A stretch of DNA of 64,000 nt from Piromyces finnis (Eukaryota > Neocallimastigomycota > Neocallimastigomycetes > Neocallimastigales > Neocallimastigaceae): positions 232,420 to 296,419 of the forward strand of contig MCFH01000063.1 in NCBI GenBank assembly GCA_002104945.1. Reading direction: 5' to 3'. Shown here one piece after another: positions 25,568 to 36,989 of this stretch. Position 1 is the stretch's first letter. Each line of letters opens with the position of its first letter. The notes below the pieces were generated by a model. That model worked only from the letters and a program-made list of their open reading frames with translations. It made no database searches and had not been told where the DNA came from. The translations under genes and the position numbers were made by a program.

Positions 25568-28500
25568 ATGATTGAAAAAGTTGGTATTTTATTTATAATA
25601 TCCATTAATAAAGTAATTAATAAAAATATTTATAAAAATATTTAGCAATTTATTCAATTTTATGAAAATATTTTTATTTCTGATATATAGAGAGATTTTC
25701 TAAATTTTACAACAATTTCTCAAGAAGAATACAACGATTTTATAACAGAAAAATATATTAATAATCCTAAATATTATACAAAACAAAAAGTGTATTGGGG
25801 TGTCTTGATTGTATTTATTATCTATGGACTTGTTTCACTATTATAGTATGTATTTTTTTTTATTAAATATATATAAAATATATATATTTAGTATAAAATA
25901 AAATGATGATATTATTTAAATAATATAATTATTATTGTCATTTTAACGTTTATTTGTATAGTTTTTATAAATTGAGAAATTCATACTTAATTCGTCAGAG
26001 ACACTTTCTTTTAACATTTATTGGTGGAATATCAGCCTTCATTAGTGTAGTTATAGCATTAGTAAGAATATTTTATATTTATATATTTATTAAAAGTATA
26101 TTATTAGTATTAAGGAATATCTAAAATATTATTAATATATTATTTTAATTAACAATGTAAATATTATTATCGTATTATCAATTATTTTCCTATATTTATC
26201 ATTTTTAATATCATTTTATAAATATAGCTTCCTCAAGTAATGAAAATCCCTTGCTTTAGTAAGAATATGATATATATATTTTCTACCAATATGATATAAT
26301 ATGATAATTAATAAAATAGAAAATGAAAATATTCATATTTGTCTTTTTTTTAATTTTGATAATTATAGTGAATGTTTTTTCTGCCAATATCTTAAGCATT
26401 TTTGTCAATTCGATGTAATATTTCAAAACTATTTAAATATATATACATATTTTATAATATTAAATAAAAATTAATATTTAATATTTATGATTATTATTAT
26501 TATATATAGCTTTTTAGTTAGAAGTATTCGTGTTATTCTTTTTTATCATTTAAATATTTTTAAAGGTAAGTATTTATTAATAAATCATTTTTTTATTATA
26601 ATATGATAAAATGACTTATTTTATTATAAAGTATCATCTATTAAAAAGAAACCTTTAGTGTCATTAGAAAATGAAAATGAAATACCTGTTGAGCCAAATA
26701 ATTATTTAATGAAAATATCTAAAAAAATTAATTTAATTATTATCTCAATTATTACTATTCCAACGGTAATTTTTTTTTTTATTTCTATTAAATCTACATC
26801 AATCATAAATATTTATTGATTCCTTAAATCATAATAATTTTTTTATGATAATTAAAAAAAAAAAATTAATTATTATCAAAATGTTTTTTATTATCTAAAT
26901 AAATATATTGATATATAGGTCATTGCTATACTTTCTATTGCTATCTTGTATCTTACTGATCAAAGTTTATTTGAAAAATGCAGGTAAGCCATAAAGTAAT
27001 AATTTTAATAAAATAAACAAATAATAATAGTTATACGAGCTATACAAAGTACAAGAGTATAAAATAAAATTTATTCCTTTCATTTATTTATATGAATTAA
27101 TATTAATATAAACATATATAAATAATGTATTTCGATATAGTTTTTTTGAGGCAGAGGATGCTGTATTAAGTATTAAAAATAATGAAATTTCTCAGTTATT
27201 TAAAGTCATTGCCGTTGCTGGTATTATGTTTACTCTATTAAATATTGTAAATGCCATATTACTTTATTTTGTAAAAGATATCAATAAATACGGAATGAAG
27301 GTATGTTAGAAAAAAAAAAAAAAAGGAAAAATATTTATCAATTAATTTTATTAATTTGATGTTATTTGTTTCAGTATATATGTATTTAAAAACTTAAAAA
27401 TTCTATAAAAAATAGTTTAATAGAAAATCATAGTTTATTAAATTTTATAATTCATATAAATTATTAAAATAATTAATATTATATAACTGATTTTTTTTTT
27501 TCATTCTATATAAATCTATATAAACATATACATATATATTTTAATTTAAAATTAAAGTTTGAATGTTTAAGTGTATCTATATTGGTCATTATTACAAATG
27601 GTTTTAATGCTATGCTTAATAAAATGTTAGATAAAAGTAATGCTAATTTACCACCTAGGGCAATTTTAACAATTTTTAATATTACAAAGGGAGGAAAATT
27701 GGTTTATGCTCTTATTTCATTATACATGTTTTTTGTTTCCATTACACTACCTATTATTCATTATTATAAATCTAAAAGTCTTAAAAATAAATACTTTCAA
27801 AATGTAACTATAAGCTTTTTAATTTATTAATTTAATTTTTTTAAATAATAGATTTAATAAAATTATTAAAGATACGAATAATAATAATTTTGTTAAATTC
27901 CTAATGAATAATTAAAATTTATAATTATTTTTATCAAAGTAACCTATTGATATATATATATAATTAATATAATATTTTCTTTTTATTATAATTATTTTAA
28001 TATAGCCAATATGCTCTATCCATTACTTTTATAAGGTTTTAAATACTCCATCATTATTAAATGAATTAAGAGAAATTGCTATTAAAGAATTTTCAGTAGA
28101 AAATGTATTATTCTGGGAAAATTATGAAATATTGAGAAATATGAGTATGGAATATTTATTGGAATATCGAAGTTTTTCACAGCAAGAAACTTCCCAAACT
28201 CTAAGATCATTCGATTTCGAAGCCATTTATAAACAACAAAGAATGAATTATTATCCAATTTCTCCTACAGATGATATAACTAATAGTGAATATTCATCTT
28301 CACTACCTATACCCCAAGAAATTATTTCTTACTATACATCTTTTTATCATATGTAATATTTAATTTTTTAAATATTATAAATAAACAAATAATATATTAT
28401 ATATATATAATATTTTACTTATTTTTTTTTTTTTTTTTGCATTTTTATATATGAAAAAAGGTTTATTGATTTTAATGGACCAGCTGTAGTCGGACTTCAA

Positions 28501-28659
28501 GAAAAAACTATTAAAAACATTATCAATGAATTTTGTACCTATCCAACGATAGGTGTATATGATCAAGCAGCTCATGAAGTTGTTGAAATGATGTATCATT
28601 CACTTTATCCTATTCTATTAAGACAAAATCAAAAACACATTATGAACACAGTTAAATAA
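25568..28659 (+). CDS. Seven-transmembrane receptor-like protein with C-terminal RGS domain, 12 exons
   Basis: Exons: 25568-25612, 25691-25845, 25962-26061, 26228-26258, 26369-26414, 26510-26565, 26632-26765, 26919-26983, 27141-27300, 27558-27803, 28006-28352, 28461-28659. Every junction is GT..AG, most donors GTAAGN or GTATGT, and all phases agree, giving 1584 bases and 527 residues. Seven hydrophobic helices lie between about residues 45 and 345 (first WGVLIVFIIYGLVSLLYF; third PCFMNVFSANILSIF). Residues about 355-520 are an RGS domain: TPSLLNELREIAIKEFSVEN, VLFWENYEIL, FIDFNGPAV, and TIGVYDQAAHEVVEMMYHSL near the end. RGS domains accelerate GTP hydrolysis on G-alpha. The fused 7TM-RGS layout is known from plant RGS1 and fungal GprK-like receptors. 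An insert separates RGS helices (about 400-450). Exon 1 is the least certain. Confidence 0.85.
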
Positions 28660-29040
28660 TATTAAAATAAAAAAAGTTGTATCATATTTTTTTTTCTTAA
28701 AAAATTATTATTTCAATAATAACAAAACTCTAAAAAAAAAAAAAAAACTCAACATATTTATATTTAAGAAAGAAAATAGATTCTTTTTTATTTTATTAAT
28801 AATACTTTATATAAAATAGTATTTGTATAGATTTATAACATTTAGTATCATTTTATATTTATTTTATTTTAGTTTAGAACAAAATTTATATATAGTAAAT
28901 ATAATAAAATCGTATCAATTGAAAAAAATAATAATATATTTATTAGTAAATCCTTGATTCTAATAAACTATTACCAACGAACTAATGAATCATATCATTA
29001 AAATTGATATAAAAATTCTTTTTTTTTTTTTTTCCTGCTT
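28660..29040. other. Intergenic AT-rich stretch
   Basis: Separates the RGS receptor gene from the hexanucleotide array. Nothing seen. Confidence 0.5.
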
Positions 29041-29521
29041 TTTACTATTGCTATTACTATTACTATTACTATTACTATTACTATTACTATTACTATTACT
29101 ATTACTATTACTATTACTATTACTATTACTATTACTATTACTATTACTATTACTATTACTATTACTATTACTATTACTATTACTATTACTATTACTATTA
29201 CTATTACTATTACTATTACTATTACTATTACTATTACTATTACTATTACTATTACTATTACTATTACTATTACTATTACTATTACTATTACTATTACTAT
29301 TACTATTACTATTACTATTACTATTACTATTACTATTACTATTACTATTACTATTACTATTACTATTACTATTACTATTACTATTACTATTACTATTACT
29401 ATTACTATTACTATTACTATTACTATTACTATTACTATTACTATTACTATTACTATTACTATTACTATTACTATTACTATTACTATTACTATTACTATTA
29501 CTATTACTATTACTATTACTA
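29041..29521 (+). repeat. (ATTACT)n hexanucleotide microsatellite, about 78 copies
   Basis: Essentially perfect ATTACT repeat across more than 460 bases, with one GCT variant at the left edge. Because 6 is a multiple of 3 it stays open in several frames, encoding poly-Leu on plus and Val-Ile repeats on minus; these are not genes. It lies in the gap between two plus-strand genes. Purity implies recent expansion. Confidence 0.95.
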
Positions 29522-29731
29522 ACAATGTTAATTTTCTATAATTTAAAGTTAGTCTTTTTTTTTTTTTATTTTCATTAAAATGATGGGCTTAATTTTGATT
29601 TAATATATTTTTTAATATATTTTTTAAAAACTTTAATTATTATTAAATTATTTTTATATATAATTTAAAATTTTTTAAATTTAAAAAATTTTCTTTCTTT
29701 CTTTTTCTAAAAGAATAAAGATATAAAAAAA

Positions 29732-30931
29732 ATGTATAGAAAATTTGTTAAAGGCATATTTGGAAGTAATGGATTAAATAATATACATAATTTAAATAAT
29801 ATTAATACTTATTTTTTGTTAGGAAGTAATAATGGTCAAAATACAAATAATTTTTTAGAATTTCAGATACATAATGGGCTTGGCAATTCTCAAAGTATTT
29901 TAAATCTAACTAATAATTATTATTGTAATTATTGTAATCAGAGTTTAATCAACAGTTCACCAGTTACAAGTTTTAATAGCTCAATTAACTTAGGAACCAG
30001 TTTACCAATTACAAATAATAATGGTTCTACCGATTTAGAAAGTTTAAGTCAAATTCTAAGCTCTATTTTATCTGATTGTGAGGATCAAAGTAAAGGCAAC
30101 ACTTTACCAGATAAAAGTACTAATAGTTGTCATGGTAATAGAAAAAGACCTTTAGAAGGTAATTATAAGCATAATCAAAAAGAAAGCAAGAAAATAAAAA
30201 ATGATTGTAGTTCCTCGGTAACAATACATATCAAAAATTGTGATAAAAATGAAATTGAATATTTTGATAATAAGACAGTTGAACATACTATATATTATAA
30301 AGAAAATAGTGTAAAAAATAATTTAATAACTCTTAGAATTTGTTTAGAAGATAGAAATAATAAGTTGAAAACAATTACCTATATAAAAGTGGAAACCTTT
30401 AATAAGGATAACCAACAAATTAATAATTCAACAACATATAAAGAAGAAAACGGAGAATATCAAATAAAATTATTAACAAACAGTGGTGGTAAAAAATACC
30501 ATAATTTAAAGTTTTATAATGAAAATAAAGAACAATTCGAATTAAAATTTATTTTAAGAACTACTAAAGAAGTTGGTAGAAATATTAAAAATAATAACTA
30601 CGAAAAAATAATTGAACAATTGCAGTTAAGAGAAATATTTAAAGATAATGATAAAGGAATAGTTCAATATATTACGACCTATGTTAAAGGTGGAAAGAAC
30701 TTCCTGGAATTCCTAAAACATTGAAAGATGAATTAGCAAAGTATAATAAAGGATTTTATTATAAAAATGATATAATAGTTTTTTTTAGAAAATAAACAGG
30801 AAAACTCTTTTGATGAAGTAAAGATTATCAAATTGTAGGATATAACATTTGAATTAAAAAATGTAAATAATAATATTTATATTTTATCATTAGATTTTTC
30901 TAATGGACGTGAGTATTTAATATATGAGTAA
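29732..30931 (+). pseudogene. Asn-rich protein of unknown family, 3' part frameshifted
   Basis: Open for 330 codons from ATG 29732. The N-terminal half is Asn/Ser-rich low complexity. Then a basic patch (KRPLEG, KESKKIKND) that could be a nuclear localisation signal, then a beta-rich section (residues about 165-300). Near 30693-30698 one base is missing in GGTGGAAAGAAC, giving an early stop at 30724. The continuing frame (ELPGIPKTLKDELAKYNKGF) is coding-like but is broken again in a poly-T run near 30780 and by TAG at 30836-30838, before ending at TAA 30929-30931. I read this as a recently decayed gene; a truncated 330-residue product remains possible. The beta-rich part with an NLS-like patch could be DNA-binding, but I cannot place it. 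Confidence 0.55.
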
Positions 30932-30934
30932 TAT

Positions 30935-31724
30935 TATAATGAAAATATTTTTTCGATTCATAGCTAGCTTTTATTAGTTTTTATAGCTTTTATTAGTTTT
31001 TATGAAAAGAAAAGAGATTTTCATATGATATTACATGTATATTAATAGAATCATTTCTAATAGGAAAGATTAATGAATAATATATATTAATTTTATTTAT
31101 TAAGTTTAATTCTCTTCTTTACTTTTTTTCAATTTTCTATTTATTATTTAAAAAAATAAATTCAAAAATTCTTAAAAATCATCATTATCTTTTATAGTTT
31201 CCTTTCTTTTTTTTTCCCTAAATACCTTTTTTAAATCAATTTATTGTATTTTGTATTTTATAATAGTATTAAATATTATTAAGTAATGATATATTTAAAA
31301 TATCATTCTAACAACTTTTTAGGTTTTTCTTCTAGTCTTTTCCTAAAAATTTTTATTTGTTAAACTAGGACAAACATTTTATTTTTTGTTAAAATTATTA
31401 AATCAAATAAATAAATAAATGAAAATAAAATAAAAATATAGTAAAAAAAAAACTTTTTTGAAGAGAAAAGAAATATATATCAAGAAGTGTTGAATAGTTT
31501 TCATAATAAACATTTTCTTCATTTCAATTATAAGTTACCATAGAAAATGATAAATTGATATTTAGTTTAGTTTAAACAACAATAAAAATAGCATTGTTAA
31601 TACAAATATAAATACATTAATATGTTTTTCAAAGTTGCTTCATTGTATGGTATTGTATATTACATCCAAACTCAAAATACCAGAAAAATTTGTGTTAATT
31701 AAAACTAATTTTATTATTAAATAT
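30935..31724. other. AT-rich intergenic region
   Basis: A 19-base tandem duplication around AGCTTTTATTAGTTTTTAT at about 30965-31005. Nothing else seen. Confidence 0.5.
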
Positions 31725-31909
<185 letters not shown>

Positions 31910-31933
31910 AGAAAATATTGAACTCCAAAAAAA

Positions 31934-33991
31934 ATGAAAAGAAAAATTTCTCAAATTACAAGTTTTAATGAAAATATTAATAACTGTGCAAATGAAATTA
32001 TTGATATTAAGGGTAAAGACCTCAAAGATTTCAAGATTGATGTTAAAAAATTTCAAAATTTAAAAGAATTGATTATCGCCAATGAAATAGATAAAACTTC
32101 AATTACTTTGGAAAATCTTTCTATTTTATTAGAAAATGCAACATCGTTAGAAAAGTTGGAACTATGTAAAACAAGATTAATAGAATTACCAAAAGAAATA
32201 GGTAATTTAACTAAATTAACGAAATTGAATCTTGAAGATAATAAATTTTGTCAATTATTAAAAGAAATTGGAAATCTTGTCAGTTTGAAAAATATAAATC
32301 TTTGTAATAATCAACTAATAGAATTACCAAATGAAATTGGAAATTTAACTAAATTATCAGAATTAAATCTTTGCAATAATAAATTAATTGAATTACAAAA
32401 TGAAATAGGAAATTTAACTCAATTAGAGGAATTAAACCTTGAGAGTAATAGGCTTAAAAAAATATCAAGTGAAATAAAAAATTTAACCAATTTAATACTA
32501 TTAAATTTATGTGATAATGGTTTGAATTATTTACCTGTTGAGATAGGAAATTTGACCAAATTAACGCAATTAAATATTAATTTTAATGAACTAGTTAAAC
32601 TACCATGTGAAATAGGAAATTTAACCAATTTAGAAAAACTATATCTTCAAAATAATCAATTAACAGAATTACCAAAAGAAATTGGAAATTTATTAAAATT
32701 AACAGAATTAGATCTTCAGGAAAATCAATTGAATGATTTACCAAATGAAATAGGAAAATTATTTCATTTAACGAAATTGAAATTATGTAGCAATAATTTA
32801 AAGTACTTACCAAATGAGATTGGAAATTTAATCAATTTAATAGAATTTGATCTTACTGATAATAAATTAATAAATTTACCAAAATCGATAGGTAATTTAA
32901 CTCAACTAACGGAATTGTATCTTTTTGGTAATAAATTGAATTATTTACCAAAAGAGATAGGAAATATGACCAGTTTAACGTTATTGAATCTTAATAAAAA
33001 TAAATTAGTTGAATTACCAAAAGAAATAGGAAATTTAACCAAATTAGCAGAGTTGTACCTTTTTGATAGTGAGTTAGAGAATTTGCCAAATGAAATAGAA
33101 AATTTAACTCAATTAACCCTACTTAATCTTTGTAGAAATAAATTAACTTCATTACCAAAAGAAATTGGAAAGCTAACAAACTTAATGGAATTATATCTTC
33201 AAGAAAATCAACTAATAGAAGTACCTAATGAAATAGGAAATTTAACAAATTTAACAATTTTAAATATGAGCAAAAATAAAATAATGGAATTACCAAAGGA
33301 AATAGGAAACCTAATTCAATTAAGAAAATTATTTTTTGAAGGTAACCAATTAACCCATATACCAAAAGAAATAGGAAATCTTCTTCATTTGGAATATATT
33401 AAACTTCTACAAAATAAGAAGGATAATACATTACTAGCAGTAGATATTGGGCGTTTAAAAAGTTTTGAACATATCAATTTAAATTTTTCCGTTTTACAAT
33501 TCCAACAAAATTTATTTAATGAACGTAATTACTATGATTTATCTAGCTTTTTCAATGAATGCTTTAATAAACAATGTATAATAGATTTATCAAATAAAAA
33601 TATGAAGACACTTCCATTTGATATTATTAATTATCATGCTTTAAAAGAATTAAATATAAGTAATAATCATTTGACAGAAATACCATTACTTATTTCTCAA
33701 ATTAAATCCTTAGAAAAAATAGATTTACATAAAAATAAATTAAATAACCTTCCAGCTACTTTTTGGAGCTTACCTTCATTAAAAGAAGTCATTATGGATT
33801 GTTATTTATTACATTTACGATCAAAAGAAATTAAATCCTTTCCTTTTGTAAAGATTATCCCATTACCAGAAGAAATTTACAAATCTCATAATGTACTAAA
33901 ATTATTATTTTATGTCAAACAAAACCAACCACTTACAGATAATCAAATAATGGAAATATTCGAAACATGTCAAATTTATCTTTCTAATTAA
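31934..33991 (+). CDS. Intracellular leucine-rich repeat protein, 685 residues
   Basis: Intronless and intact. No signal peptide and no membrane helix. After about 55 residues come some 18 consecutive 23-residue LRRs of consensus LxxLxLxxNxLxxLPxEIGNLTx (about 70-480), then an insert (about 500-560), two or three further repeats (LKELNISNNHLTEIPLLISQ, LEKIDLHKNKLNNLPATF) and a C-terminal cap. The LPxEIGNL type resembles SHOC2 and plant intracellular Ras-group LRR proteins, which are protein-binding scaffolds. No kinase, GTPase or adenylate cyclase domain is attached. Repeat-to-repeat nucleotide similarity is high, suggesting growth by internal duplication. A truncated inverted copy of its 3' end lies at 38751-39165. 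Confidence 0.9.
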   Translation: MKRKISQITSFNENINNCANEIIDIKGKDLKDFKIDVKKFQNLKELIIANEIDKTSITLENLSILLENATSLEKLELCKTRLIELPKEIGNLTKLTKLNLEDNKFCQLLKEIGNLVSLKNINLCNNQLIELPNEIGNLTKLSELNLCNNKLIELQNEIGNLTQLEELNLESNRLKKISSEIKNLTNLILLNLCDNGLNYLPVEIGNLTKLTQLNINFNELVKLPCEIGNLTNLEKLYLQNNQLTELPKEIGNLLKLTELDLQENQLNDLPNEIGKLFHLTKLKLCSNNLKYLPNEIGNLINLIEFDLTDNKLINLPKSIGNLTQLTELYLFGNKLNYLPKEIGNMTSLTLLNLNKNKLVELPKEIGNLTKLAELYLFDSELENLPNEIENLTQLTLLNLCRNKLTSLPKEIGKLTNLMELYLQENQLIEVPNEIGNLTNLTILNMSKNKIMELPKEIGNLIQLRKLFFEGNQLTHIPKEIGNLLHLEYIKLLQNKKDNTLLAVDIGRLKSFEHINLNFSVLQFQQNLFNERNYYDLSSFFNECFNKQCIIDLSNKNMKTLPFDIINYHALKELNISNNHLTEIPLLISQIKSLEKIDLHKNKLNNLPATFWSLPSLKEVIMDCYLLHLRSKEIKSFPFVKIIPLPEEIYKSHNVLKLLFYVKQNQPLTDNQIMEIFETCQIYLSN

Positions 33992-33994
33992 CCA

Positions 33995-34115
33995 AATAAC
34001 TAAATAAATAATATTTATCATTTCCTTTCATTTGTATATAAAAATAGTTAATTTTATTATTAAAATTTAAAAATGTAATACAAAAAATAGCTAAAAAGTT
34101 AATGATACCTTTTAA

Positions 34116-34150
<35 letters not shown>

Positions 34151-34175
34151 ATTAAATATTAAACTTAAAAGGTAT

Positions 34176-34270
<95 letters not shown>

Positions 34271-34704
34271 TCATTATCATTATTATTGTTATTATTATTA
34301 TTAAGTTGTATATACTCCATGCCATGCAATTATATTAATAATATTAATTAATTGTTACTAGGCATAAAAATGCTAAATATATATATATATATACATAATA
34401 ATAATAAAATATATAAAATATTTTTTTTTTCGATACTACTACTAAAAATCTTTAAAAGATAAATTATAATAAAAAACATTTTTTTTATTTATAAATTATA
34501 ATATATATTGTTTTATTAATTATTTTTTTTTTTATACATTAATGATTTTTAATTAGATATAATAATACAAATTCTAAAGTTTATACAATAAATAAAACTG
34601 AATAAATCGATAAACCTTTTTTATTATTCACAGAAAAATAATATATATATATACTATTTATACTATTTATAATCTATATTGTAATAGTTTATAAGGAATT
34701 AAAT
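33995..34704. other. Downstream region of the LRR gene with TAA/TTA tracts
   Basis: Contains the hairpin described at 34099-34181, a pure AAT array of about 30 units (34180-34270) and AT runs. The part up to about 34392 is duplicated in inverted orientation at 38751-39160. Confidence 0.6.
34099..34181. repeat. Perfect inverted repeat enclosing ATT tract
   Basis: GTTAATGATACCTTTTAAGTT at 34099-34118 is mirrored by AACTTAAAAGGTATCATTAA at 34162-34181 (about 18 perfect pairs). The loop is an ATT run. Located about 110 bases after the LRR stop codon, it could be a transcript 3' hairpin or a cruciform. Confidence 0.6.
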
Positions 34705-35928
34705 TTAATTTAAAGCACCAAAAGCAGCTGAAATAAAGTTGTAGAAACCAGCAGAAACAGCTGTACCATCATGATCAGCACCTGGAACTTCGAACCAAAT
34801 GTGTTCTTGATTATTTCTAGTTAAGATTTCATGGTAACTCTTTGGGAATTGACCAACAACGGAATCACTGGTACCACAAGAGATAAGAGTAACAATTGGG
34901 GCAACTTGAGCACGGAAGGAATCTTCAGTGAATAAACCTTTGTGATAACCAGAGAAATCAGTACCTGGAGTAACACCTGGAGCTGGTGAGAAAGCACCAA
35001 CATAACCGAATAAATCAGATCTCTTGAAACCAATGTATAAACTGTTACGACCACCCATAGAAAATCCACAGATAGCAGTGTTTTCTCTACCAGTAAGAAC
35101 AGAATAGTTTGATTCAATGTATGGCATAATACTATCTACTAAATCGTTAATAAAGTTATCATAACCGTCAAAGTATTCTTGATTAAAAGCTGGTTCAACT
35201 TCCTTACCACCTTCTGGAGCATATTCATTTGGAAGAACAATAATCATTTCTTTAGACTTACCACTCTTTGCTAAATTAGCTGGAATAGTAATACTACCCA
35301 TACCGGTTTCTAACATAGAATCTTCATTACCCATAATACCGTGTAATAAATATAAAACTGGATACTTTTTACTTTCAGAATAGCCGGATGGAAGAATAAT
35401 ATTTAATGGACGGTCAGTATTAGTAGTTTTAGAGTGATAAGTAACCTTTTTTGGAGTTGGGTATTCAACACCTCCTTGTTTGGTGATTGCATCACTTGGA
35501 CAAGTGTTAACAACCTTAAGTTTACTCATATAACCACTAGTTACAGAAGAAGTTTGATTTTGTTGAATTTGATTATCAGGTTGTTGTTGTTGTTGTTGTT
35601 GTTGTTGATTCCAATCATTGTTGTTATTTTGTTGTGGTTGGTTCCAATTATTGTTGTTGTTTTGTTGTTCCCATGGATTAGATGAATTTACAGCATTATT
35701 TTGTTGTTGTTGACCCCATTGATTCCAACCATTGTTGTTGTTATTGTTATTATTTTGTTGTTGTTGACCCCATTGATTCCAACCATTGTTGTTGTTGTTA
35801 TTGTTATTATTTTGTTGTTGATTCCATTGATTCCAACCATTGTTATTATTTTGTTGTCCCTAGAATTGAGCAGAAACACCAGCAGCTAAAACAGTAGCAA
35901 CAATAGATAAAACGTTGAAAGTCTTCAT
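34705..35928 (-). pseudogene. Secreted CE1-type (feruloyl/acetylxylan) esterase with one in-frame TAG
   Basis: One frame of 407 codons from ATG 35926-35928 to the stop at 34705. Residues 1-20 form a signal peptide (MKTFNVLSIVATVLAAGVSA). Codon 23 is TAG (35860-35862), directly after the predicted cleavage site; it is the only break. Residues 24-130 are a Gln/Asn/Trp-rich linker with NNNGWNQWGQQQ repeats. Residues about 135-405 are an alpha/beta hydrolase of CE1 type: oxyanion region LLHGIMGNE, nucleophile GFSMGG (Ser about 290), SCGTSDS (Asp about 355) and PGADHDG (His about 386). The triad is intact. CE1 esterases release ferulic acid or acetyl groups from xylan. No dockerin. The coding sequence is far richer in C and G than its flanks and shows no other lesion. 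Either recently dead, polymorphic, or a sequencing error (CAG to TAG). Confidence 0.8.
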
Positions 35929-35929
35929 T

Positions 35930-36405
35930 TTTTTAAAATTATTATTAATAATTAATAAATTTCTAAAAATTTTTACAATTCTTATATTAAATAAAAAAGA
36001 AAGTATTTATTAAAAAATGTTTTATTTTTTTTAATTATTAATAAAGATAAAGATAAAAAAAAAAGTGAAAACTTTTTCAATATTTATATAAAATTTAAAA
36101 AAATTTAAAATATAAAGTCATGTTAATAATAATAATAAAATCTTTAATAAATTTTTTAATTTATACTAGATTAAAAAGTATTGGTTTAGATCATTGATAT
36201 ACTTTAAGTTTAATTTATTTATTATCAATTAAAGTTTAAAAAGTAATTAAATAAGCATATTGAAAGTGAAGCAAATAATATTTTTTGTGAAACATAATAA
36301 ATTTAATATTAAAATTTAATATATTTATATTAAATTTAACTTTAATATTATTGGGGAACAAGACTTTATACTTACTATACTAATATTACTACTATTACTA
36401 TTATT
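35930..36405. other. AT-rich intergenic region upstream of the esterase
   Basis: Presumably includes the esterase promoter. No clear motif. Confidence 0.4.
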
Positions 36406-36417
36406 ACTATCATAAAT
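36406..36417. repeat. Target-site duplication, left copy
   Basis: ACTATCATAAAT, identical to 36978-36989. Confidence 0.8.
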
Positions 36418-36914
36418 TCCTTAGCATACATAAGGCTTCTGGTTCGACCCCGCAGATGTCAGTGCCTGTGGATTTTCCCACTGGGTTTGCCATGGGTTGG
36501 GTTATGATATTCAGGTAAGTATAAATGAACTTTCTAATTTACTACTATGATAATAACACTCGTCTAGCCGGCCTGAGAGGGTCTAGTGTACATGGTACAT
36601 TCCAAATTAGAACTTAATAAGTGGTGACTTAGGCTATGCCAAAAACACATAATATTCCTTAATCAATTTAAGTGTAAACATTAGGGGGCGGTTGACACGT
36701 GATCAAATTGACTATAAGAGGCTTAGCATTGTAGTTGTGAAATATCGTACAACGACATGCATCTAATGTACATGGATTAAGTGAGCGTCGAAGCTGAAGA
36801 AACAGTATGACAGACCAGGAGGGTCACAACCACCTAGCAATAGGAATGAGCCAACGTTTCTCTAAGAACCACCATTGGAGCTAACTCTGATCGATGGGAG
36901 AAATGCACTCGGAA

Positions 36915-36965
<51 letters not shown>

Positions 36966-36977
36966 AAAAAAAAAAAA
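36418..36977 (+). mobile_element. SINE-like non-LTR retroposon with poly-A tail
   Basis: A 560-bp island of near-balanced base composition in A/T-rich DNA. It is bounded by perfect 12-bp direct repeats (36406-36417 and 36978-36989). It ends in about 60 A with one T. Near its 5' end, GGTTCGACCCC (36441-36451) matches the RNA polymerase III B-box consensus GGTTCGANNCC, pointing to a tRNA-derived SINE head; an A box is not clear. I see no open frame. Target duplication plus poly-A tail is diagnostic of target-primed reverse transcription. An older copy lies on the minus strand at about 47690-48190. It could instead be a 5'-truncated LINE 3' end, but the B-box near the start favours a SINE. Confidence 0.8.
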
Positions 36978-36989
36978 ACTATCATAAAT
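36978..36989. repeat. Target-site duplication, right copy
   Basis: ACTATCATAAAT directly after the poly-A tail of the retroposon. Confidence 0.8.

Noticed and set aside
28985-29578. 197-codon poly-Leu frame and the opposite Val-Ile frame
   Set aside because: Both are produced by the ATTACT microsatellite; no non-repeat coding sequence.
35682-35897. Plus-strand frames opposite the esterase linker
   Set aside because: Antisense of Gln/Asn codon repeats; the minus-strand frame has signal peptide and domain continuity.
36418-36500. tRNA gene
   Set aside because: B-box present, but no cloverleaf, no clear A-box and no acceptor stem; better explained as a SINE head.
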